The position numbers were made by a program, and so were the translations under genes. Below are positions 27,501-42,500 of a stretch of 64,000 nucleotides of DNA, in pieces (position 1 is the first letter of the stretch; every line of letters starts with the position of its first letter). The stretch spans positions 8,680,001 to 8,744,000 of the forward strand of contig OZ020259.1 of NCBI GenBank assembly GCA_963971285.1. Reading direction: 5' to 3'. Below the pieces are notes generated by a model that did not search any database, was not told where the DNA came from, and saw nothing but the letters and a program-made list of their open reading frames with translations. This DNA comes from Astropecten irregularis (Eukaryota > Echinodermata > Asteroidea > Paxillosida > Astropectinidae).

Positions 27501-30500
27501 ACATGTACATGTAACTAAATCATACAATACTGACTAGGCACCCTATAATGCAGATAAAATCGAGTGTAAAAAAAAAAATACACAGTGAGTAATCCAGAAA
27601 CTCTTAATTAATCATAATGTACTGAAAATCTTGTCTGATGCGATATTGGCCGGTTCATGGTCACTGTGTATTCACTTTGTACACAACGATCCATCTATAT
27701 TGAAGTACATGTATCTGCCCTGCGCATAAGACATGCAGCATGCATACTGAAAGTGTGCGTCTTTGTGCGAAACATTTTAAAATGAGGAAAGTTTGTGTAC
27801 ACATCAATTTGATCATTATTCTGACAAATTTAAATATTTAAACATCCACCGGATGCATGACACGAAGTAGAGACTTCAAAGATGGCACAATATGAACATC
27901 TAATTTACGAAATTCACATTGTTTATGCACATGTGCAAATACAGTGACCAACCTTGTACAATGGCATGCTGTTCATGTACATACACAGTTTGACAGTTCA
28001 GAAACACATACATACAGTACATGTACATCACAGTACAGACCTGTGCACTTGAGTAAATATTGGAATCTTATCATGATTGCATCATTATAAAATAACTTTT
28101 TACTGTATTTCACCAAACTCTTTGTAACTTAAGTCGTAGGACTTTTGAGGTTTTGATGCATTGAAGCCCTACGTGGGATAGGTCCCCTACGATGGGTTAT
28201 CCTTCGTAACTCGAGTTATGATCAATCGCAGGGTTTCGTGATATCAACCCCTTTACTACGTGTACACCATGTCATGCATGTGAATATATACATGTACTGT
28301 ACTAGGTACATGTGCAGTATGTATGCAGTAGTAAATGCATGTACTGTATGTACTGTATGTACAAGTACCTTACGTGTTGTTTGTCCATCTTTCCAGTTTC
28401 CACAGGCATGACAGGCTAGCAATTGATTTTTTACGGACAGCTGAGTGTGCAATGATTCAATCAGGATTCCAGATTCACACCTCATGCTGTAGGCATACTA
28501 GGCTAGCCTGAGCCAGCTACATGAACATGTACATGTATGTATGCACATTATAATGTACATGTAGGCCTACATAGTATGTTGATACAATGTCCGCTGCAAG
28601 ACATTATAATAACACTACATATATATTTAGAAATCTACAATTGTATCAACATGTATGAATTATTTCATCATGCAAACAGAGTAACAGACTATGGAATTAA
28701 TCTCATATACTGTACATGTACATGTATGTATATTGACATCTAATATAATCTTTCTTTTATTTAATGAATGTTTCCTTTGGGGATGTTCCTCCTTTCATTC
28801 ATATGTGTAAAAGTGACATGCACATGATGTACATAAATGTAAATATTTTATTTGAAATGTTTTGTATTTCTCTTATAAATTTCAAAATTTTAATTTTTCC
28901 TTTGTTATTTACACATGCCTTATTCATATTCTCTTTTCATGATATTATTTCAAATCCCCTGACTGCAATGATAATGTCCTACATGTTATAAAATGCATGC
29001 ACGCGATAGAGTATACATTAGCTCACGCTGTATAAACATTGACACGCAATCAGCTTAACTCAAATGCCATGAATGTACACTAGACAATTAACATGATTAA
29101 CAGACATTCAATTAACATGCAGGTCTACATGTGTACATGTTCATGTACATGTACATGTACGTTGCTTGTTCGCAGTGTACAGGTGTATCATGTGTACATA
29201 CAGTATGTACATGTACATTACATGCATTCAACAGTTTTGCACGTGTCCATTTAACACTGCACAGTGAACCTCTACTACTGTAATGTATGTTTGATATTGG
29301 TGATAGGATTAAACTGATTCAATCACACTAAGATATTACAATATTCAATTGGATTTACACATGTTGTTCATCTACATGAATGCACTTTATGTATGTTGGA
29401 ACTGTCAGGGTACATATGTAATGATATGTGTACTACATGTACAGTACATACTAAGCACAGTATGTTCTCTATGAACATACTGTACGTACATGTACATGTA
29501 CCTCAGGCCTGTCAAATTAAGGCTTTTCACACTGTCCAAAATCTCGGGGTTGGAACCGGATCGAACACCAAGATTTTTTTCAACCCTTTTCACACTTGAA
29601 CATTTTCAACCCCGAGACAACCCGGGTAGGACGTCCTAGCCGGATCGAAATCAACCCTGGTAGGGAGCAGGGTTGAAAATCTCAACCCGGTTCCAAACTG
29701 CATTTTGTGCCGTGATCCGTTTTGTATAAACCGGTTCGCCATAAGGCCGGGAAAAAAAATGGTTGTGTTGCCCTCAGCGACCGACTGTAAAATGCCAAAA
29801 CTTCGGGTCGGGATTTCTTTTTTGCTTGAACATTTTCTTGCTCGCTGAGAGTTTACCAGATATTTGTTTAAATAAAGTCTTGGATAAACTGAAAGAACTG
29901 TTCTTTCAGTCAGACAAAGTCTTGATCAGACAAAGTACATGTACATGTATGAGTGCTGTCCTGTGACCTTTACCAATCATTTATTGTACCTTTAAACAGA
30001 AGTGAAGGTCTTAAACTTCCTTACAGATGTTTTTTCATATACCTTTTTACACTTTGTTCATCTGGATAGCAGAAATACGACCGAAATAATTTTGCCCCCC
30101 CCCCCCATCCTCCGAATCTTTCACACTCACAGTCACACCAGTGACACCACGCCTTTTGAGATGCTACTGAACGAAATTGTTACAGCACCCTCTCACAAAA
30201 ATTAGCTGTAAGTTTGCAAATGGGGGTCGTTTTCACATGGCCAGCAAATCATCAGCATCAGTAATAATTTGCAGTGACAGCATGTGCAGAATTTACAAGA
30301 AATCAATTTAAGCAAAGTACAAATATGAGTACATCTGGAAATTCTGTGATCCTATGAAATACATTTTTAAAGCATGGATTCAACATGAATTTGGACACTC
30401 ATGCACAGGATAATTCGAACGTACAATGTATTATCCTCATAGCATGCATACATGAAGAGGACTATGCAGTCCATGTACTGGGACATCTGGCTCTTGTTAC

Positions 30501-33500
30501 GTGTAGGCCCCCTATATGGGGTCAGACAGTGTAATTAATTTTCTGACGAACAGTGACTCATGTACATTTTTATTGCATGGATAGACGTTTGGATACACAC
30601 GCATACATGTACATAAAATATACAATGCACAGGAACATGTACATGTACTACCGGTATGTAAATTGTAAAAGATTTTATTTATTTACCAATTGAATTACTT
30701 TGCAACTGTTTTGATAATATAATGTGTAATCAAACAGTAAGTGTATATGTGTAGCACCAACATGTTCACATCCACCAATAACAGCCTCTGTACATGTGCA
30801 GATAAATTTATGTGCATCCATGTGTACATGTATGGTACATGTACTGTAGGTAATGCCAAGCATGCTGGTAAAATTAAATAAACCTGCCAAAAAAATCAAA
30901 CAAAATATATATGTAACACGTGTGGAATTTCACACTGAGTAAATGGAGTACAAAGTGCACGTGATTCACAAATGGATTTTATTCTGCAGTGAGTTATACA
31001 GGTGTATATTAAATTAAGTATGCTCCTTTGTACATGTACACTAATAACATCAATTGGTAAATTCACGGTCAGACTAATGCTACAAGAATGCATGGGTGTT
31101 CCCAACACACATACCGGTACTGTAGTCCTATGTACGATTGTACGTGATGATGTTTAATGAATAATCATTATATATCAATTACGCCAGTTGAGATTATGGA
31201 TTTTGGTTTATTGCGCATGAGTACACTGGATTATACACACAGTATGTATCCACGTGTACTGTACACACCCACATAGCACCATTATCATAGTAAGCTCCTA
31301 AGAATTCAGCAGGAAAGAATCTGAAATCTTGAAAAGACATCTCAACTGCTCTTTATCTAATGCCAGAAAAACTCCCATTGTAATAGTGACTATACACCTG
31401 CACATATCATTCAGAATGCCAAAAAGCCTGCATTATTTCCTGAAATGTATATACAACTCGGACCAATTAATACAACAGTGGTATAGTGCATACTTTTACA
31501 TGTGGACATGTGAAATACATTGTTCAATTCAAGATAAAATATAGGCTACATACTGTACTGTACATAAATTGGTAAAATGATGGTGCATGCATACTATACA
31601 ACTTTGTACATGTAAACTTACACGTACATCATGGATCAAATCAATAATTTGAGCTACAATGTACGTATGTAATACATGATTGGTAAAGGTCACAGGACAG
31701 CACTCGCACTTTGTCTGATCCAGCATGTACATGAAATAACAGGACAGGGGCCGATTTCAGAAAACTTACGACGCGTCGCAGAGTTAAGATGCATCCTTTC
31801 TCTATGGACTCACCGCATAGATGCGACGCGTCGAAGCTACATGTACATGTACATGTAGGACGCGTCGCAAATCGAGTTGCGACGCATCGCAGAGCTTTAT
31901 GAAATCGGCCCCATCACTCGCACTTTGTCTGATCCAGCATGTACATGAAATAATAGGCCAGTGAAAAATTGAGCTCAATCGGACATCTGAGTCCCGAGAA
32001 AATGGTGAAAACTGAAAAACGAACTAAATTTTTCTTATATGACCATAAAGAATGGTTTTGATCTTTAATAACCCAAGATCAAAAATGTGTTTGGTCTTTG
32101 TTTGATTAATTTCTGGATAAATACACCATTTCAAACGGAAATATTTCAACAGTATGTTTCTAACAGCAAAATCTTCATACCCGCAAAGTAATACGTAAAC
32201 TCTGTGAACATTTCTGTTTCCATGGGTACATGTACATGTACACATAATTATGTTACCAATCATGTACTGTGTGTACACTGTACAGGGTGTACCTGTTCCA
32301 CAAGGATTACTCTAGGGTGTCCATTACATGTTTGTGTACACCTACTGTGTACAGGTACACGCATACATACGTGCACAGTACATACACACGTACATGTATA
32401 CATGTATATAGTCATTCGGACTGTGGGGGTGTGTATGAACATACAGTTCATGTGCTCATGTTGAATAGGGGGAGTGGTACATCAAGGCCTTAGGGCTTCT
32501 CTTATGAAGCATGAAGACATAACAGGTTTCATTGCAATACCAACATGACCCAGGAAGTACCCTGGACGTCTTCCTATTAGTTTTATTGTCATTACAAATG
32601 TGCAATGCACATACCGGTAATACATACGGTACTGTACAAGTACATTATGTACTGTTAATAATGCACATGTATATATTTCTCATCTGCTGGTATCCTATTG
32701 GGCAGATTCCCAACCATTTCCTGATACACTAAATACCAGTTTACTATGTCAATATTTTTCACATCATGTCTGGTTTCTGTACACAATGAAAGGTTTCATT
32801 TGTATCTTACACTGTGCATGAACATACATGTATACATTTATGTACAGTAGAAACTTGTATGGTATCCATTGCAAATACAAGTACATGTAAATCCAACAAA
32901 AATGTTGAACTTTGCAACATAAATATGACAATTGACATAGATGCTCTCTAGGCTGTGGGTCAGTACATCATGTACATGTATGTAGATTGTTGACAGTGCT
33001 TCAGGCCTACATGTAGTACAACATCATGGAGGTAGAAATCATTCTTCAAAGTTTAGTTCCCCAATATTTTTGTTGGATGAGCTGTCGGGATACTGTAGGA
33101 AAGTTTCCACTAAATGCAATGTACATGTACATGTACATGTACATGTACATATGCATGCACAGAGAATTCTCATCCAAAAATGCAATTGATGACCACATAC
33201 TGTACATATTCATGTACACCACTTGCTACAAGTACATGTACATTGTACATGTACGTGTGCGTGTGCATCTATGTTGAGTATGTACTCATGTATACACCTG
33301 CACACATACCGTAAATGCACAATAAATCTTGAAAGATGATAGTGCAAATCTCTTTTAAAATTACAAGCAGAAATGCTTCCATTTGAAAGTTAAAACTACT
33401 TGATACGCAAATAATGCTCATCTCTAAGCCTAACAAACAAATAAATGATGTCTTTTGCATTCACAAGGACAAAATAACACGTTACATGGAAACATATGGC

Positions 33501-36500
33501 TCACTATCTCACAATAAAAATCTACACCATATACACTACAGTACGTACATGTAGGTACATGTATTACAGTATTTATACAGCTCTGGCTTATTTTTAGAAA
33601 CGGCCGTCAAATGTGCCCCATGTACATGTACAACACAGTGTACACAGATCAGTACAATGGTCATGTTAACAATAAGACTTTGTACGGTAATCTTGTATTA
33701 CCAATGGCAACCATGAAAAGGAAATCCGCTGATCTGATGATAATTTGCATACATGTCTGAAGTCAAGTCAAGTGATGGGCTGCAAACAGCTCACATGGAC
33801 AGTTATTTCATTATAAACTATAACTTATAAAGAGCAGTATTATGGCCATTCAGAATAACAAACAAATCAGTCTATTGAACTGAACATGAAATGTGCAAAT
33901 CAAAAGAACAAATGGAACAACCCAAATGATAATATTTTTTAAAGAAAAGGAAGAGCTAATGCATACATTATACATCCATGCACATGTACATGTATGGCCA
34001 ATGAGTCATCTTCAAATGGTTACAATGTCATGTACAGTACAGTGCCTGTACATTGTACAATACTACAACACTCAACAGCATTGATCAAAATCTGACACTT
34101 CTTCTTATAATAGCATTATATGTACAATCAGTACATGTATGTGCAGAAGGTTGTCACATGCTTTAAAGGTTGTTCCTGAAAAGACAATTTTCTGGCACTT
34201 CTAGATACTAAGCTACATGTATGCATGCACGTTACATGTACATGCATTCATTCATAAATTAATCAAACAACATTGTATAAATGTACATCCATGGGTGGTG
34301 CACATTAGTAAAATGTCCATAGGAACTTGTACAGTATTTACAATATAGCAATCCGCACTTGCACTAAAAATAGCACACCAGATCTCATACAAACATTGCA
34401 ACCATGCAAATGTGTGGTGGGTGTGCTTGTGTGCATGGATGAAAAATTTGTCTGACATCCGGGGATTTTGTACATGTGTGCACTGGCCAAATCACTCGTG
34501 TGACGTCATTAGTGTGAGGCGCTATTGACACAGTACCCCCTATTTGTACAATACAATGTATGAAGATGAATGATATTTCACAATTTTAAATGATAAAACA
34601 TGTACATGTACATATGTAGATCCCATCTGCCTTCACATGTGGTGGAATTTTATACAAAATAACAACAAGGCCAAAGATGTAATTTACAATGTATGTAAAC
34701 TTTGCAGACATCCTGGTACCATTTTATTACATGTGCATGTCCTGTGAACTGATGAAATAGATTTGTTATATTCATGCAGTAAATTCACAACAAAATGGCA
34801 TCAGCAGCCCATAATCTTCATATATAACGTACAAACTACACAAAATGAACGTACTGCATCTAGAGCAACCAAGGTCATGCCTCTTTAGCACTTCCATTAT
34901 TAAATTCACTCAATAGGATATTAATAATGGAAACCGCATTGTGTACAGATGTACATGTAGATCAAGGATGTGGGGACTGTATAAAATGCCCATTTTGGAG
35001 CTAAATACTGTACTGGTATAATGTAAGTGCATAAGAATGTTCAGTACTAAGGGGGCTAACCAAGGTGTACATAAACCGTATGTGTTCAACAAATGGAATT
35101 GGAATGTACATTGTCATTACATGTAATGTATTTAAAGTTTAAACACACATACTCCATGCAAGCCACACCTGTATAAAGCTATACATGTACGATACACATA
35201 CACACAGGTGTGTTCCAAGTTCAGCAACAAATACAGTACCACCTTGGCAAAAATATTGTCATCCTAGCAATGGATAAACTTAGTAACTAATTGATTCTTT
35301 TCAATCTTTAATTAAATTTAAGATTTAAAAGAATCAGGCGCAATATTAAATGCAAAAACAATGGACAATAATAGCGCTCTGCACTAACAATGTCACACGA
35401 GTGATTTGGCCAGTGCACGCATACATCACGCACATTTTGTACATGTACAAAATCCCCGGATACACATACAATATGTCAGACAAACATTGACTCACACACG
35501 TGTACACCATGCAGGCACACATCCACACCCACCACACGTTTGCATGGTTGCAATGTTTGTCTGAGATCCAGTGTGCTATTTTTAGCGCAAGTGCGGAGTG
35601 CAATTGCGATGGCACCATGCAATAACCAAGTACACGTACACGTATGGTAATGAAGTAATCAGATATAGGGACAGATTTGAGGCTTTGCATGGTGACAAAT
35701 TGTACATTGTATATATGTGGATCGGTATGGGAAACACGCATTCGTTCGTACTTTCGCACTTCTATTTCGTTCGCACTTCTTGTAAGGTCTCAACGTTTCA
35801 ACTAGCCTGCTCTAGTCCTCATCGGGAGACAGAAATAGATGTGCAAAAGTACAAACGAATATTACAAATTCCGCAAACGATACACATACTAATTAGACAT
35901 ATACATGTGTGCTGTTATACATGTATCACCGCACTAAGTAAATTAGAGAGATTATTGCAATTACTGATCATGGGTGTACTGTACAATAAAACAAATGTTC
36001 AACCTCCCTCATGTCCCTAGTAAAAATACATGTACATCAACATTATATTTTACAATAAAATCAGTTATACACTGTACACTGTATTGTAATTTGAAAGAGA
36101 TTTGAAGCATGTATCATGCTACATTGTACAATATTTGTAGTTATAAAGCCATATTGTACATGTAGCAGTTATATCTTTTATTCTAGGGACAGATCGATCC
36201 ATGCCCCTCCCACTGTACACGTGGGCAATGAAGACGTGTTCCTCTCCAATGCCAGAATGTGTAGTGCAGTATACACACACACTAGGCTACACGTATGACT
36301 GGTCAGAAATAAATGAGGTGGGGTTAAGTGCATCATAAGGTTGTCGTCGACAGGGCTTCTGTCGACAGCTCTGTCGACAAAGTGAATTTCTCAGCCTGTC
36401 GAGTTTGTCGACATAGCTGCCGTCATGGCGACAGAAATGAGAAAAAAAAAATATGAAGCAGAAAAAAGGCACAGCAGCCCCTTCAAAAGCCTACAAAAGC

Positions 36501-39500
36501 TTACCAGTTATAACGATATTCAGTTCCCCATGCGGTTTTATGGCCGTAATATATATTCCAGAAAGTAGTCCTTATGTGTTTGAAAGCAATATAAGCATAT
36601 AAATCCAGCGGGAAGTCCCGCAGTCAAGTGGTTTACATACATTGTATCGAAGTTTTGACATTTGTACACGTGCAATGCCAGTTCGCTACGCAACAACATT
36701 GCAACAACAAGCCGTACCGGCCGTGCGTGACCCGTGTAGCGCTATGTCCACACGTACGTACGTGCCTGGGTTGACATGCTGCAAACTCACCGCATGGCGA
36801 TGATGTCATCAACAACCAATGAAAAAGCTTGCGTGCGTGAAAATAATATTACAAATACTTAGTAAAGACAAAGAGTAAACTTGAAAAAAAGTTAATATAA
36901 ATATAATAATATCGGAAATAAGTTAACCCGGTTACCCGAAGCGAAAATAATGAGTATTAATGACCAACCTTTGCGGAATTCCCCGGCTTCAAAATCGGGA
37001 AACCCCGAACCCGGAAGTGAGCACTTTGGCGGCCGCAGTCACGCAGATAAACAAGTTTTAACAACAAATGGCAATATGGCGTCGGCGGTTGAAAGTGCCG
37101 TGCCATGGAAGTTGTTGAAATGACAATGACATTGAACACAGTGACACTATAGCTCCATTTTGGATAATAAGATTTATTAGAAATATCAATAAACGCACTT
37201 TCTGTTACATGATGCATAACGTAAGTTGGATATGTGTTTTTATATTAAGAGTTTAATCAGTTTTATATAAGCTTATTTTCCGTTTTGGACGAACATTTTC
37301 GGACCCAATTTTCATACAGCTTTCTGTCGACACATGTCGACGTCGGTAACTCCAATGTACCGACCTGTCGACAGGAAAAAATCGTGCCGACGACAACCTT
37401 AGTGCATCATCAGTCTTTTCTCTACGTTCTGTAGGTCTGTACTTGTATTATTTCACCTTTTCATAATATCAAAGATGCATTTGGTAAATTTACATATGTA
37501 CAGTACATACTCATACATGATACATTTAAATGCGGTGTATAAAGTTTCTCCAGGTACATAACATTATTACATGTAAATTTATACCAGTAGAAAGATGTCC
37601 ATGTAAATGTACAGTAGTCTACTGTACATGTATGTAATTCATTCATTTATAAATTCCGAGATGACTTGTTTTTAATAAATGAACCGTGCATTGTATACAT
37701 GTGCAAATGAATTGCATTGTTCATTTCTATGAAAAGATGTAAAGGTATGTAAAATATGTATGAAACTGCGCATCAATTAATGAATCCACAAGAGAAAAAC
37801 CAATAACTGTACACGTACTCTATTGGTATGAAACACTAGACCCACAGTGTTGCCATGGCAATGAAGGCCAGATTCCCATTGTGAGAAGAAATATTGATTC
37901 TTATCAAATGATTAAATGGAAGGACTTACATGGTCAATGTATACATGTTAGAGGTAGATGTATTAATTACTGGCATCTGATTTCCTTGAAAAACCCCACA
38001 TCTGACATGTCTGATGAACCAAGATTTCCCATGGTGACTGTTTGCACACATTTACGAACTGTTTAGTCCATTTTCTGTCTCAAACTCAAAAAAAATTTTG
38101 AGGCTTTGCAAATCTTATATGCTCCCTTTAAGTCATCCATTGGGCTAGAACTTAATGCACAAATTATATGCCAATTCTGGATAAAAAAAGAAAAAAAGAC
38201 TTCAAGATCAAGAGGACAATCTATTATTCTACATGTCTACCAACTCTACTTAGTGTACATACATGTTGTAAGTTGTAGCTGGTGGGATATTAACCCGCCT
38301 GTAAACCACAGTTCCACACATCATTTGGTACAAGTATGTACATGTAAGTGGGGTACCCTGAATACCACAATACACCACAGTGTGGTTTGTGTGGTAATGT
38401 GTGGTTTATGATCCAGTCCCTCTGTGAAGACTGTGGTAATGTGTGGTAAGCAGCTCTTGTCTTGTGTGGTTGGTGCTGGGTTTCAGGGATAGCAACTTGG
38501 GGTTTACAATTTGCGTGGAGTCTCTTATAAATCTGTTTTCAAACAATCCATTGAGATGATTTATTCTCAGGGCTTCTCAAAAAAGAATTTACAGTGTTAT
38601 GCTGACAGGCTGGCATCCTAGCTGTCTATAAACTAGAATGTTCACATTTTGTAAAAAAAAAAATAAAACAACATGAAAACATTGAAATCAACATAATGTT
38701 AAAATGTTTTTTGTCAAATGTGGTAATGTGTGATGATTTTTGTTGGGTATACATGTATCATGGAGCTTCATGGGTATTTCAATACCCTAAACTCTGTCAT
38801 ACATCATGTACATGTATGAGGCCAACTTGGGTAAAATGTGCCATGTATACTGGGCATGTGTATTAAGTGCACTTGTGTACTCGCTGTATTCTGGCTTCCA
38901 TACAATTCAACATACTGTACATGTATGATAAGGTGACCAGACGTCCCAGATTTCCGGGGACAGTCCCCGATTTGACAGTGTGGTCCCCGATGAAAAATTG
39001 CACCCGAAAATGTCCCCGATTCGACGAAATGCCCCCGAAAATTCAAATTGTCATAAATAAAAACAAACTGAACTAGTGCTGTGCAAAATAGGGTAATTTG
39101 GTATTCATTTACGGAAGTAAAAAAAATACGGATCCGTGTTATACGATTTAATCGCCTTTTAAATGACAGCGCTAGCGGGCGATGATCGTGCATGTTCAGT
39201 GAAGAAGAAAAGTGCCTGAATAAAAGCAGTGTTTGATATGACGAAATTTATCGATCTCTATCACGAATTTTTTTTCATGTTGAAAATTGTATCGGGCCCC
39301 AGAATAAAATTCGAACTATCGGGAATATCGCGATATTATGGTGGCGCAACTTTAATACAAAACAAATCAGAGTAGCTCATGAGCTAACAGCTACTTTTTG
39401 CACTTTTCGCGACGACCAAAAAAAACAGATTACTGCAAATTTTGTAGCTGGTTGCGACATTAAAAACAGATTTCTTACCACAAAATCTGCACAGAAGCGT

Positions 39501-42500
39501 TAAGCCAACAGTCAATGCCGTCCATGATCCAGAGCGCTACTTGACTGCACAAGTCATGTCCATGTACGTACGCTGCACTTCCGGCCTTCACGACTGAAGC
39601 CTACACGCGCGCTGGCCGTGCTGACTTCACTGTGCTGTGAGCACGTGCATGCTATGCCGCGTTGCACACAATTACATGTACATTGTGCAATGACTATGCT
39701 TACCACTTCCGGCCAACATGACTGAAGCTAGCAGCGTATTGGGCTCACGGATTGGGCGCAATAATTCCAGACAACATGGAGTAAGATCTGGTATGTATTT
39801 CGCTAAGTGCATGTTAATTATCGTGGCTATTACGCTATACGGTGGGCTTGGGTACTATAGTTACGGAAATTTCCAGACAGCGTGCTGACTGAGTGTTTAC
39901 GTCTTCTCCAAAGTGATCGTCGCTTTCCGATGGTTTTTGCACGATATATTTTCAGATTAAGTTCATTTTAGTGTGTTTCTACCTGGAAATATGGACAAAG
40001 TAACCGACTGAAATTCAAGTAAGATTTAGTTGGTTAGGAAAATGCAACTGACGCGTCATGACGGTAGACCTTCTTTGGAACATCTTCAACATGGCGGTAG
40101 AAGGAGGGTCAGAATATTTTACGGGGATCCCGATAGCAATCGAAAGGCTTTTTATGATGTTTTTTTAGATCAAATATATGAACAGTGTGTTTCTATTTGG
40201 CGGAATGTATAAAATAAACGACTGTTATGTTTTTTAAACATGAACCAAACGTGAGCTACGGTGAGTCCATATTTTTTTGGTGTTGGTTTCGGTCAATCCG
40301 TGTTGGTTAATCTATATCCGAATAAAAAGCACAGCACTAAACTGAACACAAATGCTGTGCTGAAGAAGATCCATTCTTCAGAGAAGTATGCGAAGACAAC
40401 CGCCTAAAACATGTATAATGTAACCTACTCATGTCAACTGGACAAGATGTCCATAGATGCCACCATTTTGCATATGTAGGCACCATCTGGATTCAAATTT
40501 TTTTTCCAAATTACACCCCTCCCCCAAGACACGGATCACTGTCCCCGGATCATCTCAAAAAAATATGGTCACCTTAATGTATGACACAACATTCCTGGGG
40601 TTGATTTCACCAAACTCATCGTAACTTACTATCAATCATATGACTTATGATGCATTGCAGCCCTATGCAGGATCCTTTAAGGCTTTATAACTTGTGTTAC
40701 AATTGATCACAAGACTTTGTGAAATCGACCCCTGATTTACATGTAATTTATGGTTTTGTGTGTGTGCAAATTCAAGATGCATGTTTTCCTGTTTATTTAC
40801 AGTATGGCCATCTAGCAAAACCTCTTCACTAATTAATATTACATGCACATCTACTAATGGATGAAATATGCACAGTAAAAATAGCATCCAAAGTGCGGAA
40901 TGCATACATTATAATGACCTCTAACTATTTGTCCAAGAATTCTTCATGAATAAATCAACTAAACACATATGCTAAGCTTCTAATGAGAAATTTAAGACAC
41001 AAAGATGGCACTAAAAAAACCGCTTGGGAAAGAATTCCACTGAAGGCCATCACTTGTGCACAAACCTATGGGACCGACAGAGGGTGGTTTGAGAAAAATG
41101 GCTACCGCTACATTTGAAGAGTATAATTGTAGGTAATAAAAACCCTGAAAATCTCACTTTTTAGATAAGCTACCCAAGTTTACACACCTGAGATTGAAGT
41201 TCATTATGACTTACATCAAATAAGTTAACTCTTGGAGGAAATAACCCTGTTTCCATCATGGCCGTCAGTGGAATTCTTTCCACAACTTGTTTTGTCAAAG
41301 GCAAAAATAGGGAAATGTGAGCTGTGGTTGATGAAATTTCACAGCATGGTATTCTGAAGAAGAGAATTTATAACCACTACATACTATACTGTATGATTAA
41401 ACACTAAGCAATGAACAGATACAGGTGGATACAGCCCATGTACATGTTCCAAATAGCAAGAACCATGACCCAATGGAGGATATTTTGCGTAGATTACAGG
41501 ATTTACACTTACATAATAATCTAGTACATGTATGGTGTTCATTTGCAAGGTCAGTGTGTATTGATCAATCAAGGCTGCAATGGAACAGGTGACAACTACT
41601 ACACAGTACCATAACTTAAAGCATGTACAAACCTTATCTGCTCTATCCATATTGAGATGAACATTCACACTCTCCTACTCCCTACTTCAATATGCATCCT
41701 TCCATATTACAAATATCCCAAGATGTGCAGCAATGTGAGTAAGAAAATGCAGGCAAAATGATCCCTATAGCAGACAATCCAACGCATACATTGTGTAGGC
41801 AATCTTTTGAAGTGAACTTGTCCCAAACAGAGCAACCTGTGTGTGTTGATCCTATAGTGACAATTGGTGCAGTTATATCCTTCCTGTGTATAATGTATTT
41901 ATATGCATGAACAGTTACAGTGTGGGACGGTTATGAATAGACTACCTGACTACTGCTTAGCCTAGCCTATGTGTTTTGTATGATCAGGGGCTCAAGTGGC
42001 GCCCTTTTGTGGGACTGTCAAATTCCCTATGAGATGACCTTTGACCACCACTTCATTCATTATCATACAGGTCCACTGAGCAGTGCAATGTACGGGTAGT
42101 ACCTACAGTGTACATGCATCCAGACATTCTGGGTTCCAGACTGCAATAGTGTTGCACTCAATATGAGAAGCAGGCAGTCTTGTCACTAATCAATATGAAT
42201 CATTTATAATGTGTTCAACCAGTTATAGTAAAATTCCATTCAAAAGGATCATACTGTACACTGTTATAATACACACATGCAACAGTACTTTTAGCTAAGA
42301 CTCACTCTTTTTTTAAGGTGCATTGTACAGTGTATGTATGTTTTTTTTCAGAAATGTCAAGGTCATGGAGGGGAATAATTCTCAACCTGTTCATAAATCC
42401 TCAATTTTCCTACATTCTGCAAAATTTTCCTTTTAAAAGAGCTTAGAAGATCTCAGAATAACTGAAGCTAAATTAGAAATACCAAGACTCATAAGGCCTT

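Noticed and set aside
37881..38066. Shared peptide DEPRFPMV with 63247-63486 suggesting a conserved protein
   Set aside because: The similarity extends into non-coding flanks and other frames, so it is DNA-level repeat homology.
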